Positions 7,874-17,764 are shown, numbered from the stretch's first letter. The stretch is 64,000 nt of DNA from Thermohalobaculum sp039026375 (GCA_039026375.1 JBCCML010000018.1:1-64000); one strand, 5' to 3'. Notes: generated by a model not told the origin, from the letters alone. A program made the numbers and translations.

Positions 7874-9092
7874 TCATGCCCGGGGCCTCGAACTCGATGG
7901 CGGCCTGTTCGTCACCGGCGATTGCCGCCTCGAATGCGCGAAGACGTTTGTAGATGGACATAAGCTCAACAATGGTTGTCCAGGAGTTGACTAGGAACTG
8001 GAATGAGTTCTCGACGCGGCTGAATGCTTGAAGAATCTGTTGCATCACACCGTAGGTAAACCCTGCGGCTATCACCGTTGGCCCGAGAGCAATGTACGGG
8101 ACCATCACCCCGAATTGGAGATAACCGTAACGGACAATGTTGAAGTAGAGATAGTTTCTGAAGAGGCGGAAGTAGTTGGTCCGCACATCCGCAAAGAGTT
8201 CAGCCAGCACGGGTGGGCTGGCCCGATCTTCATCATCTTCTCCCAGCACCAACTCTTTACGGTAAGCCGCCTCCACGCGCTGGTTCCTAAACTCAAGCCC
8301 CGGTAACTTGATACCAGCAAGTGCTAGCAGCCCGGTTCCAAACACCGACCAAATGATGGCCACCCAGAATAGCGCTTGGGGGATCTCACCAATAATCGGA
8401 AGCTCTTGCACGTAGCTGGATAAGCCCCAGAGGATCGGCAAAAAAGCGACGAGGGTCATCACTGAGTCAATGAAGCGGACCCCAAGCGTCTCCATGATCC
8501 GCGCGAACCGCATGGTATCGTCCTGGATACGCTGGGAGGCGCCTTCGATGTGGCGTACTTGTTCCCAGAGTGCAACGTATCTGTCGTTCATCGCTGTTCG
8601 CCAACGAAAGACGTAGTGGCTGGCAACAAAGTCTTTGACGACTGCGACGAAGATCAAGGGCATCACAATCAATAGAAAGACGGCGATCTGGCCATAGTAC
8701 TCGCTGGCAGTTACAGCACCCGGTTCTGTGAGCGCCTTCTGGATCACATCAAAGAAGCTGCGAAACCAGTAGTTCAACATGACATCCAGCTGAACCTGAA
8801 ACCACGTCATAAACAGGATGAGGACTGTTCCCCATACAGACCAAACCGCCCATCTATGTGGTTCTATTCGCGTCCAAACCGCGCCGAAAACCACGAAACA
8901 CGCGGTGACGTAGCCGTAAAGCCAGAGTGTCGGAGCGGTGAGGCCGAAGATTAGAGATGTGGGCGGCTCGTCACCTTCTCCTGGATTGACTGCAGGCGAG
9001 ACGAGCAGAAACCACGCAACTATCCCGATCAATCCCCAGACTGTCGCTGACAGAAAGAACAACTGAGGTCGTGGAAAGAAACTACGAAACAT
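7845..9092 (-). CDS. SbmA/BacA-family peptide transporter
   Basis: 415 residues, the usual SbmA/BacA length. It has about seven or eight membrane segments and the family's characteristic stretches YWFRSFFDVIQKAL, FRWRTAMNDRYVALWE, EGASQRIQDDTMRF and FRNQRVEAAYRKELV. The family is related to the ABC exporter membrane domain but lacks the ATPase; it imports peptide antibiotics (including the lasso peptide microcin J25 in E. coli) using the proton gradient and is needed for chronic host infection in rhizobia. AAAGG about 5 bases upstream supports the ATG at 9092. It overlaps the decarboxylase gene, indicating one transcript. Base composition appears less GC-rich than its neighbours. Confidence 0.9.
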   Translation of the reverse strand: MFRSFFPRPQLFFLSATVWGLIGIVAWFLLVSPAVNPGEGDEPPTSLIFGLTAPTLWLYGYVTACFVVFGAVWTRIEPHRWAVWSVWGTVLILFMTWFQVQLDVMLNYWFRSFFDVIQKALTEPGAVTASEYYGQIAVFLLIVMPLIFVAVVKDFVASHYVFRWRTAMNDRYVALWEQVRHIEGASQRIQDDTMRFARIMETLGVRFIDSVMTLVAFLPILWGLSSYVQELPIIGEIPQALFWVAIIWSVFGTGLLALAGIKLPGLEFRNQRVEAAYRKELVLGEDDEDRASPPVLAELFADVRTNYFRLFRNYLYFNIVRYGYLQFGVMVPYIALGPTVIAAGFTYGVMQQILQAFSRVENSFQFLVNSWTTIVELMSIYKRLRAFEAAIAGDEQAAIEFEAPGMNEPLRPEGT

Positions 9093-9122
9093 AAACGGCC
9101 TTTCTGGTCAGCTATTTGTGCG

Positions 9123-9881
9123 TCAATCCGCGCGGGCGCGTTTGGCGGCGGCGACAAGACGGGGACGCAGCTCGTTGGCCGCGCCCAGAACGGGGTCAAA
9201 ACGAAAGCGGGCGACCTCGTCGCCGCGCACCACGTCCATGCCGCCGGGATCCAGGGTGGCAAGGGTCCAGCCCTCCCCGTTCGCACCTGCAACAGCGGCA
9301 TAAAGTTGGATCGCATCCAGGTGATCGTCGTTCATGTGATCGACAGCGCCGGCCTCCATCGCCTCGAGATTGGGCATCGGCGGCAAGCAGAGGTCGCCGC
9401 GGGCCAGCTCATAGGCCTTGCCGAAGCCGCCGTTGAGCGAGGCGCGCTCGATCTCCAAGCGCCAGAAGGCAAAGTCGGCAAAATCCACGTACAGCTCGGC
9501 TTTCGGGTGGCGGTAGAGAAAGCGCCCCCGGATGGCGGCGCGTGCCTCGCCGACAATCTTCGTGGCGCGTCCGATCACCGTCATGCGTGGGTGGGCCAGG
9601 GGATCGCCCTTACCTGCCTCACCAACCAGCAGGGAACATCTTGGGTCCGCCTCCAGCGCCCCAAAATGCGCACTGAGCTGGCTGATCAGAAAAACGGGAT
9701 CGCCGGTCTGCGCGGTCGCCAAGGACACGCGACTGGCAAGCGGCATGCCGGTACCCGGCTCAAGCACGGCAAGCGACCCGAAGCGGGCGCGTCTGAGCAG
9801 ATCCTCGGCCAGCCGACGCGCGTCGTCATCGACGGTGCGCAGGACATCCTTTGGCTTTGGATCGAGGTTCTCGCCGGGCAT
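9123..9881 (-). CDS. HugZ-like pyridoxamine-phosphate-oxidase-fold protein
   Basis: 252 residues from ATG 9881, where AAGGAG sits 6 bases upstream; a longer start at 9908 has no such site. Residues about 20-160 form a split-barrel FMN/haem-binding domain (FGSLAVL, ASRVSLATAQTGDPVFLIS, HPRMTVIGRA). The C-terminal DUF2470 domain carries VDHMNDDHLDAI. Such HugZ/HutZ-type proteins bind or degrade haem or act as flavin-dependent oxidoreductases. The exact reaction is not shown by sequence. It stands 30 bases upstream of the SbmA-like gene and could be its operon partner. Confidence 0.8.
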   Translation of the reverse strand: MPGENLDPKPKDVLRTVDDDARRLAEDLLRRARFGSLAVLEPGTGMPLASRVSLATAQTGDPVFLISQLSAHFGALEADPRCSLLVGEAGKGDPLAHPRMTVIGRATKIVGEARAAIRGRFLYRHPKAELYVDFADFAFWRLEIERASLNGGFGKAYELARGDLCLPPMPNLEAMEAGAVDHMNDDHLDAIQLYAAVAGANGEGWTLATLDPGGMDVVRGDEVARFRFDPVLGAANELRPRLVAAAKRARAD

Positions 9882-9963
9882 GGTGCTCCTTTCCGCCGGA
9901 TAAGGCATGGAGCTAGCGCATCTGTCAAAGATTTAGAGGGTGTCTCGCGCGGGCGTGAGCGAC

Positions 9964-11031
9964 TTAGCCGCGGCGAAGGAAGCCGCGAATGCGCTCACCA
10001 AAGCCCCGTGTCTGGCTATTCTGGCGGGCATCGTCCTGCGTCTGCGCTGCGTTGGCAAAAAGACGATCTATCACTGCGGGTTCTAAACCGTTGGCGCCAC
10101 GTATGTCGCGAAGGGCGCTGGCGGCATCGGTCATATCTTGGACCGTCGGCGTGTAGCCGCGCCATTCTGAAACATCCAGCAGCTTCAACATCGCTGCTGC
10201 GCGTAGACGCGGGGCTTCGTCATCTAACAGATGGTGGCGGAGCAGGGCGATCAGGGCGTCCCAACCCTGGGTGCCTGCCGCAAGCGCTTCAGCCATGCTT
10301 GCGTCATATGGCACCTCGTCTTGCCCCTCTTCCCGCCGAACCGCATTCAGTGCCGATACTTGAGAATAGAAGGCCTGGACTTTCACCGAGGCAGCCGACT
10401 GGGTGGAAACCGACGCATCATGGAGCCGATAGCGGCCCAGCACGGCTTTCTGCATGGCGATCGGCCATCTCTCCGCAAGGCGCCAGCAAAGATCGGCATC
10501 TTCCGCCAGGTGCGCATGGCGAAACCCCAGCTTGGCCAGAACATCAAGCCGCGCAAGCAAGAATGGATGCGGCAAGTAAGGCTCGGCCGCCGGCAAACGC
10601 CGGGGATCCGCGTCGAAATGGTTGTGCAAACCCGAGAGACCTAAGACCTGTCCGGCGGCATCGATGTGCAGCGAGCGCGCTGAAACCGCCGCCGCGCCGG
10701 TAAACGCGATGAAGTCCAACTGCTGCGACAAACGACTGGGCAAGCACACATCATCGGCGTCAATACGGGCGACAAAATCGCAATCTAGTAGCGTGAGGCC
10801 GTGGTTCAGTGTGTCCACCAGCCCAGATTGTGCTCGACGGTGGTATTGGATAGACGGCGCGCCGGAACGGGTTGCAAACTCTGCAACGATATCGGGCGTC
10901 TGGTCGGTTGAGCCGTCATCGATGACTACCACGTCATAGTCGTCGTGGTCCTGCGCCTGCAGGCTGGCCAATGTCTCGGCTAGATAGGCCGCCCCGTTAT
11001 AGACCGGCAAGAGGAACGAGACCTTAGGCAT
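9964..11031 (-). CDS. Family 2 glycosyltransferase
   Basis: 355 residues. The N-terminal GT-A domain is clear: VSFLLPVYNGAAYLAETLASL, VVIDDGSTDQTPDIV, and the metal-binding ARIDADDVCLP. The C-terminal third is variable and probably binds the acceptor. The enzyme should transfer a sugar from a nucleotide-sugar to a surface glycan or lipid. It overlaps the upstream gene by 8 bases, so the two are translated together. Donor and acceptor are unknown. Confidence 0.85.
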   Translation of the reverse strand: MPKVSFLLPVYNGAAYLAETLASLQAQDHDDYDVVVIDDGSTDQTPDIVAEFATRSGAPSIQYHRRAQSGLVDTLNHGLTLLDCDFVARIDADDVCLPSRLSQQLDFIAFTGAAAVSARSLHIDAAGQVLGLSGLHNHFDADPRRLPAAEPYLPHPFLLARLDVLAKLGFRHAHLAEDADLCWRLAERWPIAMQKAVLGRYRLHDASVSTQSAASVKVQAFYSQVSALNAVRREEGQDEVPYDASMAEALAAGTQGWDALIALLRHHLLDDEAPRLRAAAMLKLLDVSEWRGYTPTVQDMTDAASALRDIRGANGLEPAVIDRLFANAAQTQDDARQNSQTRGFGERIRGFLRRG

Positions 11032-11527
11032 CGGCGGCCTCAGAGACCGTCAGTTCCGCCACTTCCAGGACGAACCATGGCGAGTAAGGCAGCAGCAGCG
11101 TCAGGCGGTCCATGCGGTCGCCCGAGCGCCAGAAGGCCGGGTCAGGGCACCAGTCACGCAATTGAACACTGTGCTGGGTGAAGTGATCTGTTGCCACCAG
11201 TTCCGGCAGATTAACGTGAAACGGTGTGCCGTTTGCGACGTCGAAGTGGAGCCGGGGATAGAGCCGGTGGGCGGGGTAGTTGCGCATCACCAGGCGGACG
11301 GCCCGCGCCATGGGGCCAAGCCGAACGTCGATGCTGAACCAATCGTCGGGCTGGCGCCCCTCGCCCCGGATTGTCAACGTATCGGCGCCGTCGGCGGGGC
11401 GGCGTCCCCGCGCGATGCTGACTGTCAAACCAGTTGCGCCGTCCCACCACAGCCAGGCATCCGGCCCCAGTGCGGCGCCCGGTAAGACCTGCGAAGGGCC
11501 CTGGGTGTACGGAACGAAGTCAAGCAT
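11024..11527 (-). CDS. Conserved-looking hypothetical protein paired with a glycosyltransferase
   Basis: 167 residues, no signal peptide or membrane segment. The composition is rich in Trp, Pro and Asp and appears to be all-beta (AWLWWDGATGLTVSIARG, DWFSIDVRLGPMARAVRLVMRN, SPWFVLEVAELTV), as in carbohydrate-binding jelly rolls. I do not recognise the family. Its 8-base overlap with the glycosyltransferase downstream implies a shared role in glycan assembly, which is inference from position. No terminator is evident in the 160 bases before it. Confidence 0.6.
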   Translation of the reverse strand: MLDFVPYTQGPSQVLPGAALGPDAWLWWDGATGLTVSIARGRRPADGADTLTIRGEGRQPDDWFSIDVRLGPMARAVRLVMRNYPAHRLYPRLHFDVANGTPFHVNLPELVATDHFTQHSVQLRDWCPDPAFWRSGDRMDRLTLLLPYSPWFVLEVAELTVSEAADA

Positions 11528-11687
11528 GCGTCAGTGTTCTCAAGCCATCCTGCGGCCTGGTCCTGCTGACCTGTCGACGCCCCCGCGCCGCTGCGCCTTT
11601 GGCGCTGCCTGTCACCGGTCTGGACTTAGGCCAGAATGGTTAATGCCCCGTTCAACACGTTGGTGCAATGGGGCGGCGTGCCGGCGC

Positions 11688-12344
11688 TCAGGCCAGGCTT
11701 GGATAACTGCGGTCGCGCCAGCGTTCGTAGAGGGCCGCGAGGTGTTCGTAGGTGCGCCGGTCCTCCGGGGTCCAATAGCTGCGCACCACCTGATGGGCGT
11801 CCTTGACCAAACGGCACATGATACCGCGCAGCGAGCCACGCAGCATATCTTCGTCCAAATCGCCTGTGGCGATGCCGAGTGCGATGAATTCGTAATAGTT
11901 CAGCAGCGAGCGCACCGCTTCGGCTGACTTGCGGCGCGACAGAGCCTCTTCCTCTGTTACTTCCGAATCGCGGGCTGCAATCAGAAAGGCATGGTAGCGG
12001 GTGGCATCAATCTCGGCGCCCTCTTTGAAATAGACGTGGCGGTGCTCCAAGTGTTGGCGGAATTCGGACGATAGACGCGTGTCGAAAAGGATCTTGATCG
12101 TGTGCTGTTTGCGGGACTGACGCTCCACTTCGACTGAGCGGAAGAAGAATGAGAAAACCGCGAAAAAAAGCGCTGTGAGCGTTGCCGCCGTACGGACATC
12201 TATGGGGCCGGACCCTGCAGCGGCGGCCATGAGCAACCCCAGACAGAGCAAACTGGCCAGACCGGCAGTCCACAGGATCGCATGGGAAATCAGCCCCCCG
12301 AAACGAAAGAACCGGGCCTGAGCCCGGTTCGATCCGTCAGCCAT
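11688..12344 (-). CDS. Two-helix membrane protein, DUF4760-like
   Basis: 218 residues. Two hydrophobic helices lie at about residues 18-42 and 50-67, followed by a soluble helical domain (KQHTIKILFDTRLSSEFRQHLEHR, LNYYEFIALGIATGDLDEDMLRGSLRGIM). The 'LNYYEFIALGI..GDLDEDMLR' stretch resembles DUF4760 proteins as I remember them. No biochemical role is known. Neighbours give no functional clue. The 215-base stretch to its left in the minus-strand sense contains the ilvC terminator and no other gene. Confidence 0.55.
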   Translation of the reverse strand: MADGSNRAQARFFRFGGLISHAILWTAGLASLLCLGLLMAAAAGSGPIDVRTAATLTALFFAVFSFFFRSVEVERQSRKQHTIKILFDTRLSSEFRQHLEHRHVYFKEGAEIDATRYHAFLIAARDSEVTEEEALSRRKSAEAVRSLLNYYEFIALGIATGDLDEDMLRGSLRGIMCRLVKDAHQVVRSYWTPEDRRTYEHLAALYERWRDRSYPSLA

Positions 12345-12520
12345 TTCCGGCGCCTTCGAGGGTCATATCCACCTCCGACCGTTCGTCTGCGTTGAGAGAT
12401 ATATAGGGGATTGGTGAATGGAATGCCAGCACGGAAGGGGGCCGCGCGCTCCCCCTGCGCCATCTGACCCAGCCGCGTGGATGGCAAGGCCCACCCACCC
12501 GCGCGGCCCCGTCCACATCG

Positions 12521-12551
12521 GAAAACAGGCGCGCAGCTTTGCCGCGCGCCT
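12521..12551 (-). terminator. Intrinsic terminator of the ilv operon
   Basis: On the minus strand AGGCGCGC (12551-12544) and GCGCGCCT (12534-12527) form an 8-bp stem around a 9-base loop, followed by GTTTTCC. It lies 10 bases after the ilvC stop and has the right polarity to end the ilv transcript. Confidence 0.7.
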
Positions 12552-12560
12552 AACCAAGCG

Positions 12561-13583
12561 TCAGTTCTTGGCCTTATCGACCAATTGGTTCTCGGCGATC
12601 CAGGGCATCATGGCGCGCAGTTTGGCCCCGACTTCTTCGATCTGGTGGGCATCGTTGTTGCGGCGGATGGCCTTGAACATCGGCAGACCGGCCTTGTACT
12701 CGCGCATCCACTCGGACGTGAAGCGGCCGTCCTGAATGTCCTTGAGGATCTTCTTCATGCGGGCCTTGGTCTCGTCGTAGGGCAGGACCTGCGGGCCAGA
12801 GTGGTATTCGCCAAACTCGGCGGTGTTCGAGATTGAGTAGTTCATGTTCGCGATGCCGCCCTCGTAGATCAGGTCGACGATCAGCTTCACCTCGTGGAGA
12901 CATTCGAAATAGGCCATCTCGGGCGCATAGCCTGCTTCGACCAGGGTCTCGAAGCCCATGCGGATAAGCTCGACGAGGCCACCGCACAGGACCACCTGTT
13001 CGCCGAAGAGGTCCGTCTCGCACTCTTCCTTGAAGTCGGTCTCGATGATCCCCGAGCGCCCGCCACCGATGGCCGAGCAGTAGCTGAGTCCGATCTCCAG
13101 TGCGCGGCCGGTGGCGTCGTTGTGGACCGCCACCAGGCACGGCACACCGCCGCCCTTGGTGAACTCGCCACGCACTGTGTGGCCGGGGCCCTTAGGCGCC
13201 ATCATGATCACGTCGACGCCGGGCTTGGGCTCGATCAGGTTGAAGTGGACGTTCAGCCCGTGGGCAAAGGCGATTGCCGCGCCCTCGCGCAGGTTGTCGT
13301 GGATGTGAGCGTAGTAGGTCTCGGCCTGCAGCTCGTCTGGCATGGTCATCATCAGGACGTCGGCCCAGGCGGCGGCCTCGGCGATGCCCATGACCTTCAG
13401 GCCTTCGGCCTGGGCCTTAGCGGCACTGGGTGAGCCGGGGCGCAGGGCAGCGGCCACGTTTTTTACGCCAGAATCTCGCATATTCAGCGCGTGCGCGTGA
13501 CCCTGGCTGCCATAGCCCACCACAGCAACGTTCTTGTCTTTGATCAGATTGATGTCGCAGTCGCGGTCGTAGTAGACGCGCAT
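12561..13583 (-). CDS. ilvC: Ketol-acid reductoisomerase
   Basis: 340 residues, class I length. The NADPH motif GYGSQGHAHALN is at about residues 24-35 and the all-helical C-terminal catalytic domain has DLFGEQVVLCGG and EMAYFECLHEVKLIVDLIYEGG with the metal-binding acids. It converts acetolactate or acetohydroxybutyrate to dihydroxy acids in valine, leucine and isoleucine synthesis. The longer upstream frame has no family similarity; ATG 13583 has GGGAGAGG just before it. It is the last gene of the ilv block, with a terminator immediately after. A 200-base gap separates it from the lipoprotein gene upstream, where its own promoter may lie. Confidence 0.97.
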   Translation of the reverse strand: MRVYYDRDCDINLIKDKNVAVVGYGSQGHAHALNMRDSGVKNVAAALRPGSPSAAKAQAEGLKVMGIAEAAAWADVLMMTMPDELQAETYYAHIHDNLREGAAIAFAHGLNVHFNLIEPKPGVDVIMMAPKGPGHTVRGEFTKGGGVPCLVAVHNDATGRALEIGLSYCSAIGGGRSGIIETDFKEECETDLFGEQVVLCGGLVELIRMGFETLVEAGYAPEMAYFECLHEVKLIVDLIYEGGIANMNYSISNTAEFGEYHSGPQVLPYDETKARMKKILKDIQDGRFTSEWMREYKAGLPMFKAIRRNNDAHQIEEVGAKLRAMMPWIAENQLVDKAKN

Positions 13584-13783
13584 GTCCCTCTCCCTTGCCG
13601 TTCGTTTCGTTGAGATCGCGGGCGTCGATAGAGGAGGCTCCGCGACAAGTCCAGCCAGATCGCACGAGATCGCATATCGAGCGACCGTCTGTCGGTTTTG
13701 GGTCTTCGAACGCCCCGTCGCTGCACAGGCAAATGGGTAGATGCCGGGCAACATGTTCCGTTACTGGCAGTAGGTTGATCGAT

Positions 13784-14293
13784 TCAGCCGCCGCTTTGCA
13801 CCACCACCAGTTGTTCCCAAAGTTTGCGGGAACAAACATTCTGTGGCTGGCTTTCATCGGGGTTCACAATCAGCCCCATGCGCATCATCTCCGATGTCAC
13901 GGCCATGGCCATGAAGTTGGGAAGATCACGCGCTGTTATGCCAGACTGAACTTCTTCAGGGCCAAAGATTGGACGTGCGGCACTTTCCGGTGGGAAATTG
14001 TAACGGCGCAATTGCTGCGGGTTGCATTGGCCGTCCTCGGGTGTCAGACGGATCGCGGGGTCGTCGAGGGGCGTGTTGTTCCGGCGTTCATCGATCGCGA
14101 AAACCACCGATGTTGCACCGGAGGGATCGGGCTGAATGGCCAAGTAGACATGCGGCACGTCCGGCACGGGCTCTGCCGGTGCGGCTTGCGCTGGAGGCGT
14201 CGCCGCCACTGGGGCAGGGCGTTGAGTTGCCTCTTCCGCGCAAGCACCCAGTATCAACGCCAGCACACCGAACGCCGCCAGTCTCGCGCTCAT
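13784..14293 (-). CDS. Putative lipoprotein within the ilv operon
   Basis: 169 residues. An N-terminal signal ending in the lipobox LGAC (lipid-modified Cys18) is followed by a Pro/Ala-rich linker (residues 22-45) and a folded domain of unknown family (HVYLAIQPDPSGATSVVFAID, GPEEVQSGITARDLPNFMAMAV). It should sit in a membrane, facing the periplasm. Its ATG overlaps the ilvN stop by 4 bases, so it is translated with ilvN although no biosynthetic role is evident. Confidence 0.7.
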   Translation of the reverse strand: MSARLAAFGVLALILGACAEEATQRPAPVAATPPAQAAPAEPVPDVPHVYLAIQPDPSGATSVVFAIDERRNNTPLDDPAIRLTPEDGQCNPQQLRRYNFPPESAARPIFGPEEVQSGITARDLPNFMAMAVTSEMMRMGLIVNPDESQPQNVCSRKLWEQLVVVQSGG

Positions 14294-14859
14294 ACCATGC
14301 CCTCGGGCCCGCGAGAGGTGGCCGCGACGCCCGTGCGTGCCAGCTCTACAAGGCCAAGTGGACGCATCAATTCAGCGAAAGCATCGATCTGTTCGGGCGT
14401 CTCGGCCAATTCGAAAATGAAGCTCTCAGGGGTGACGTCCACCACGCGCGCCCCCATGATCTCGGCGAGGCGCAGCGCCTCGACCCTTGGTTCACCCTTC
14501 GAAGCGATCTTGAAGAGCCCCAGTTCCCGTTCGATGTGATTGCGCTGTTCCGTCAGGTCTGTGACGGTATGCACCGGCACCATCCGTTCAAGTTGGTTGT
14601 GGATCTGGTCAATGACGGCCGGTGTGCCCACGGTGACGACGGTGATACGAGACCGGCGACCGGTGTGGTCCGTCTCGGCCACCGTGAGGCTTTCAATATT
14701 GTAGCCCCGACCTGAGAACAGGCCGATCACCCGGGCCAGCACACCCGGTTCATTGTCCACAAGGACAGAGAGGGTGTGCCGTTCCTCGTTCTCGGCCAGC
14801 GCCGGACGGAGGTTGTATGCGGATTTGCGGTTCGATCCCGGCTTCAAGGTCAGGTTCAT
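14290..14859 (-). CDS. ilvN: Acetolactate synthase small subunit
   Basis: 189 residues, slightly longer than the usual 160-180 because of a basic N-terminal extension (residues 1-26). An ACT domain (HTLSVLVDNEPGVLARVIGLFSGRGYNIESL, about 28-58) binds valine for feedback control, and a C-terminal ALS_ss domain follows. It activates and regulates the catalytic subunit encoded at 15760-17523. The sulfotransferase gene between the two subunits is unusual. ATGA overlap links it to the downstream lipoprotein gene. The gene could also be called ilvH. Confidence 0.95.
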   Translation of the reverse strand: MNLTLKPGSNRKSAYNLRPALAENEERHTLSVLVDNEPGVLARVIGLFSGRGYNIESLTVAETDHTGRRSRITVVTVGTPAVIDQIHNQLERMVPVHTVTDLTEQRNHIERELGLFKIASKGEPRVEALRLAEIMGARVVDVTPESFIFELAETPEQIDAFAELMRPLGLVELARTGVAATSRGPEGMV

Positions 14860-14871
14860 GTATCAATCCCG

Positions 14872-15723
14872 TCAGATTTGGCTGTCTTCTAGCGGCATAA
14901 GGCAGCTACTTGCAATGTAATCGCACGCCCGGTTCAGGTGCAGATCGAAGTCTTCCGTGACACGGGCAAATAGCTCCATGTCGGACCGATTGGCATCCAG
15001 TATACGCGAGCGCATCTCGGTCGAGACCTTCACTTCGTTGCCTTCGGAGACATTGTGTTTGCTGAGTCGTGACCATGGCACGCCAAACGCCCCACGGAGC
15101 CGCTGCAGGGCGGTGTTTATCTTCGGCTGTGGGATGATCAGAAAATAGCCGTACTCCGCCATCTGCCAGAGGTCTTTCTCAGCAACAGCAGACTTTTGTC
15201 GATTTGCTGTGATCTGTCGAGACTGCGCATTTTCGCCAGATGCCCCGCGCGCCTCTTTGAGCAAATTCCAGGCTGCTTCGAAGTCTAAATCCTGGAGTTC
15301 TTTGTGGTGGCGTTGTTTCGGATGGGTCCTGATGTATCTGTACTCGGACACCGCGCGGGCCACCGGTTCGCGCACGGCCGCAATGTAAAGGGGCGTGCGC
15401 TTGAACCGCTGGTGGACGCCGTAAGTAAAGTGCCCGGACAAAAGCAAGAGTTCTGCCAGGTCATCGTCGCTCATTTCGTCAAGATCGACGCGCCTGTTCA
15501 TGCGCAGGTCCATTGTGTTCACGGCGCCAACAATGCCCGCGAGCCCATGGCTAAGCGACGACCCACCAGTCTTTGGTATGTGCGTATGTAGAAGCACGTG
15601 CTCGGCCAGGAACGCGCGGCGTCCGGCCAGATCTGGCTTGTCCATGCGCCCCGGCTGGGTCGGGCTTTCGCCTGGATCCCAAAACCCACGATTTCGCCGT
15701 CGACCAAAAAGCCGGAGCGCCAT
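14872..15723 (-). CDS. Sulfotransferase-family protein inserted between ilvI and ilvN
   Basis: 283 residues. The PAPS 5'-phosphosulfate loop HIPKTGGSS is at residues 48-56, and the 3'-phosphate-binding type motif REPVARAVSEYRYI follows at about 120-135, as in HS2ST-like bacterial sulfotransferases. It would transfer sulfate from PAPS to a glycan or other acceptor in the cytoplasm or at the membrane. It is placed 12 bases before ilvN and 36 bases after ilvI, so it is probably in the ilv transcript. There is no obvious metabolic reason for this position. Confidence 0.78.
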   Translation of the reverse strand: MALRLFGRRRNRGFWDPGESPTQPGRMDKPDLAGRRAFLAEHVLLHTHIPKTGGSSLSHGLAGIVGAVNTMDLRMNRRVDLDEMSDDDLAELLLLSGHFTYGVHQRFKRTPLYIAAVREPVARAVSEYRYIRTHPKQRHHKELQDLDFEAAWNLLKEARGASGENAQSRQITANRQKSAVAEKDLWQMAEYGYFLIIPQPKINTALQRLRGAFGVPWSRLSKHNVSEGNEVKVSTEMRSRILDANRSDMELFARVTEDFDLHLNRACDYIASSCLMPLEDSQI

Positions 15724-15759
15724 GATCAGCGCTCCGGTTGTTCTGCCGATCTGCAGGGC

Positions 15760-17523
<1,764 letters not shown>

Positions 17524-17566
17524 AGTACTCTCCTGTTTCTCCGGCCTTCCGGGTGACACGCAAACA

Positions 17567-17646
17567 TAAAAAAAGCCCCTTTCGGGGCTGGTAGCGCGCA
17601 AAATCTGGGTGGGGTCTTAGCCCATCCAGTTCCTGCGCGCGCTACC
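17567..17646 (-). promoter_or_regulatory. Transcription attenuator of the ilv operon
   Basis: Minus strand, in order: GGTAGCGCGC (17646-17637, inside the leader peptide frame) pairs with GCGCGCTACC (17599-17590) over 10 bases. Immediately after comes the terminator AGCCCC (17589-17584), loop GAAA, GGGGCT (17579-17574) and seven Ts (17574-17568). GGGCT at the leader stop codon (17623-17619) can alternatively pair with AGCCC of the terminator. A ribosome stalled on Ile-Leu-Val codons would block the first stem and free the GGGCT antiterminator; one that reaches the stop would cover GGGCT and let the terminator form. The terminator is certain; the switching logic is inferred. Confidence 0.85.
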
Positions 17647-17664
17647 TACGAGAATGTCGGTCAC
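17617..17664 (-). CDS. ilv leader peptide with tandem Ile-Leu-Val codons
   Basis: 15 residues (MTDILVGSARRNWMG) from GTG 17664 to TAA 17617-17619. GGAGG at 17677-17673 is 8 bases upstream. Codons 4-6 are ATT CTC GTA: one each for isoleucine, leucine and valine, the three end products of the pathway, placed just ahead of the first attenuator stem. An in-frame ATG at 17679 overlaps the ribosome-binding site and is less likely. Translation of this peptide should sense charging of the three tRNAs. Confidence 0.85.
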   Translation of the reverse strand: MTDILVGSARRNWMG

Positions 17665-17690
17665 TGACACTTCCTCCATTACTGTGGGCT

Positions 17691-17719
17691 TCGTTACCCC
17701 TGGGCTAAGACAGCGTCAA
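17691..17719 (-). promoter_or_regulatory. Promoter of the ilv leader
   Basis: On the minus strand TTGACG (17719-17714) and TAACGA (17696-17691) are separated by exactly 17 bases. Transcription would begin near 17684, leaving only a few bases before the leader's ribosome-binding site at 17677. The -35 box is strong, the -10 box moderate. Confidence 0.6.
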
Positions 17720-17764
17720 GCTTGAATAAAGGGCAGTATTTCTGTCATTTTAGAAGTGACGCTG

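Noticed and set aside
9306..10703. 465-codon plus-strand frame opposite the HugZ-like and glycosyltransferase genes
   Set aside because: Low-complexity antisense translation; both minus-strand genes are confirmed by family motifs.
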